NCBI GenBank assembly: GCA_023145485.1
Contig: JAGLDT010000044.1
Location: 1-15,498, forward strand
DNA: 15,498 nucleotides
Origin: Cocleimonas sp.
GTDB lineage: Bacteria; Pseudomonadota; Gammaproteobacteria; Thiotrichales; Thiotrichaceae
Reading direction: 5' to 3'
The position numbers and the translations under genes are program-made. Shown in pieces: positions 14,451 through 15,498 of this stretch. Within the stretch, counting starts at the first letter, position 1; every line of letters starts with the position of its first letter. The notes below the pieces were generated by a model. It did no database searches, was not told where the DNA came from, and saw only the letters and a list, made by a program, of their open reading frames with translations.

Positions 14451-14496
14451 ATTTCCCATAGGGGCGATCCCTTGTGGTTGCCCCTATAAAGGAAAT
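14451..14496. repeat. GGGGCGA-type palindromic repeat after glmS
   Basis: ATAGGGGC (14458-14465) and GCCCCTAT (14480-14487) are exact inverted repeats around GATCCCTTGTGGTT. Flanking ATTTCC (14451-14456) and GGAAAT (14491-14496) also pair, with a small asymmetric bulge between. The sequence resembles the GGGGCGA-CCCTTGTGG-GCCCC repeats I recall as scattered in many bacterial genomes. It lies between the convergent ends of glmS and the minus-strand gene, so its transcript hairpin may help end transcription, though there is no T-run. Confidence 0.7.
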
Positions 14497-14551
14497 TTCA
14501 TTTATGAATATCTATGCAGTAAATAACCTCTCCTGTCATGTCCTTTTTAGA

Positions 14552-15268
14552 TTAAATAGTATTAATTTGTTTATTAATATTAATCTTTAAATCATTAGCA
14601 TTCTTTTTTATAATACTGGCATTATTAATAACACTATTTGCAAATGTTATTTCTAAGTTAATCGTCTTGATAAAATCAAGATTTTTAATATTTTTCAGTA
14701 ATATTTTTTGGTCAGATTGACTAATATAGCTTGGATTATTCTCATCAAATGGGCGCAATGAGTTCATTACCGTTAAGTAACTACTAAATGACTTATCCTG
14801 TGATTTAATGGTTTGTTCAATATAAGAATAATATGCCGATATTTCTTTTCTCAGGTTTCTATCTTTAATTAATCGAAGACTACCACTATTAATAAGCTCA
14901 TTATAAGTTCCACGATAAACACTAGGAATACCAGATGAAAAAACAGCACCGTAACCAATATCACTGATAAATTTTTTCTTATCCTTTAGTTTTATTTTTC
15001 CTAACGCATAAGATTTCGCAAGCTTTAACCCTTTTAGTTTTTTATCATAACGATTAATAATAGATTTTTCCATTAACAAAACATCTCTATCTAAATCAAT
15101 AAGAAGATAGCTTAAATACTGTTTTTCAATGCTTTTTTCCTTTTTTTCCTCTCCCCAATCCTCAATTTGAAATCCCAAATAAACACCTAAGACAATAACA
15201 ATCACCTCAAACAAGGCATATAAAAAATAGCGACTGTTCTTCTTTTTATCAAACTTATGCTTCTGCAT
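14552..15268 (-). CDS. DUF6090-like single-pass membrane protein
   Basis: The product is 238 residues from the ATG at 15268, which has a GGAA stretch upstream. A TTG at 15301 would add 11 residues but has no ribosome site. After a Lys-rich N-terminus comes one membrane helix (about 15-35) in RYFLYALFEVIVIVLGVYLG, followed by QIEDWGEEKKEK. That order (R-Y-x-L-Y-A-x-x-E, hydrophobic, Q-I-x-x-W-x-E-x-x-K) and the later GTYNELINSGSLRLI with LRKEISAYY (about 120-146) fit the DUF6090 family pattern as I recall it. The C-terminal part is soluble, helical and very rich in Lys, Asn and Ile. The function is unknown. It is more A+T-rich than its neighbours and is convergent with glmS, so it may be a late acquisition. 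Confidence 0.65.
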   Translation of the reverse strand: MQKHKFDKKKNSRYFLYALFEVIVIVLGVYLGFQIEDWGEEKKEKSIEKQYLSYLLIDLDRDVLLMEKSIINRYDKKLKGLKLAKSYALGKIKLKDKKKFISDIGYGAVFSSGIPSVYRGTYNELINSGSLRLIKDRNLRKEISAYYSYIEQTIKSQDKSFSSYLTVMNSLRPFDENNPSYISQSDQKILLKNIKNLDFIKTINLEITFANSVINNASIIKKNANDLKININKQINTI

Positions 15269-15301
15269 GAATACATCTTTTCCAAGCACAGCAAATGACA
15301 A

Positions 15302-15498
15302 AGTGTGCAGTATAAATTTTAAGCAACTATATTATTTTCCAATGCTCAATAAAGAAGTTTACTGTTTAAAACCCAGCAATTCAGGGCTTAGGATACCATT
15401 TTCAACTGAATAGATTTCAAAATATACCTAACAATCAATTGGTTACTATTGTTCTATCTAAAATAAACAGCGCGAAAAATATTTTTGACTCGCTTTAA
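15302..15498. other. Noncoding region upstream of the DUF6090-like gene
   Basis: No credible gene on either strand. It should contain the promoter for the minus-strand gene. A TATACT at 15309-15314 on the minus strand is a possible -10, but no -35 lies at normal spacing. AAAAATATTTTT at 15475-15486 is a simple A+T palindrome. Confidence 0.5.

Noticed and set aside
15475..15486. AAAAATATTTTT palindrome near the window end
   Set aside because: Simple A+T sequence expected by chance in this composition.
1..15498. CRISPR array, tRNA, rRNA, integrase or defence system
   Set aside because: No regularly spaced repeats, cloverleaf signatures or related proteins were seen anywhere in the window.

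Overview
The window carries a complete F-type ATP synthase operon followed by the UDP-GlcNAc biosynthesis pair glmU-glmS. The arrangement atpZ/I-B-E-F-H-A-G-D-C then glmU-glmS, and the subunit sequences (alpha 513 aa, beta 459 aa, b 156 aa, delta 178 aa, all near E. coli lengths), point to a gammaproteobacterium. The A+T-rich composition and three different families of short interspersed palindromes resemble what I recall from filamentous sulfur-oxidising Thiotrichales/Beggiatoaceae, but that placement is an inference.

Layout. Positions 1-84 may be the tail of an upstream gene that runs into a 36-bp perfect palindrome. Positions 88-559 are noncoding, with a good sigma70-type promoter just before atpZ. 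Positions 560-8053 hold ten co-directional atp genes ending at a strong intrinsic terminator (8099-8126). Positions 8222-9353 are a separate transcription unit: its own promoter, a lipoprotein with three His/Cys-rich repeats and a C-terminal peptidoglycan-binding domain, and its own terminator. Positions 9508-10797 encode a secreted protein with features of a papain-like/NlpC-P60-like cysteine hydrolase. Positions 10798-11125 contain a double palindromic repeat. Positions 11126-12512 are glmU, split by a one-base frameshift just before the acetyltransferase catalytic His, and 12573-14405 are glmS. A third palindromic repeat follows, then a convergent minus-strand gene for a DUF6090-like single-pass membrane protein (14552-15268).

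How the genes work together. The atp genes make the proton-driven ATP synthase: Fo is a, b and c; F1 is alpha, beta, gamma, delta and epsilon; AtpZ and AtpI are assembly/accessory proteins. The c subunit has the essential Glu but lacks the known Na+ ligands. GlmS makes glucosamine-6-phosphate and GlmU makes UDP-GlcNAc, the peptidoglycan precursor. The two genes between the atp and glm blocks both encode exported, apparently envelope-associated proteins. They interrupt an atpC-glmU junction that is often direct in gammaproteobacteria, and they are the least understood part of the window.
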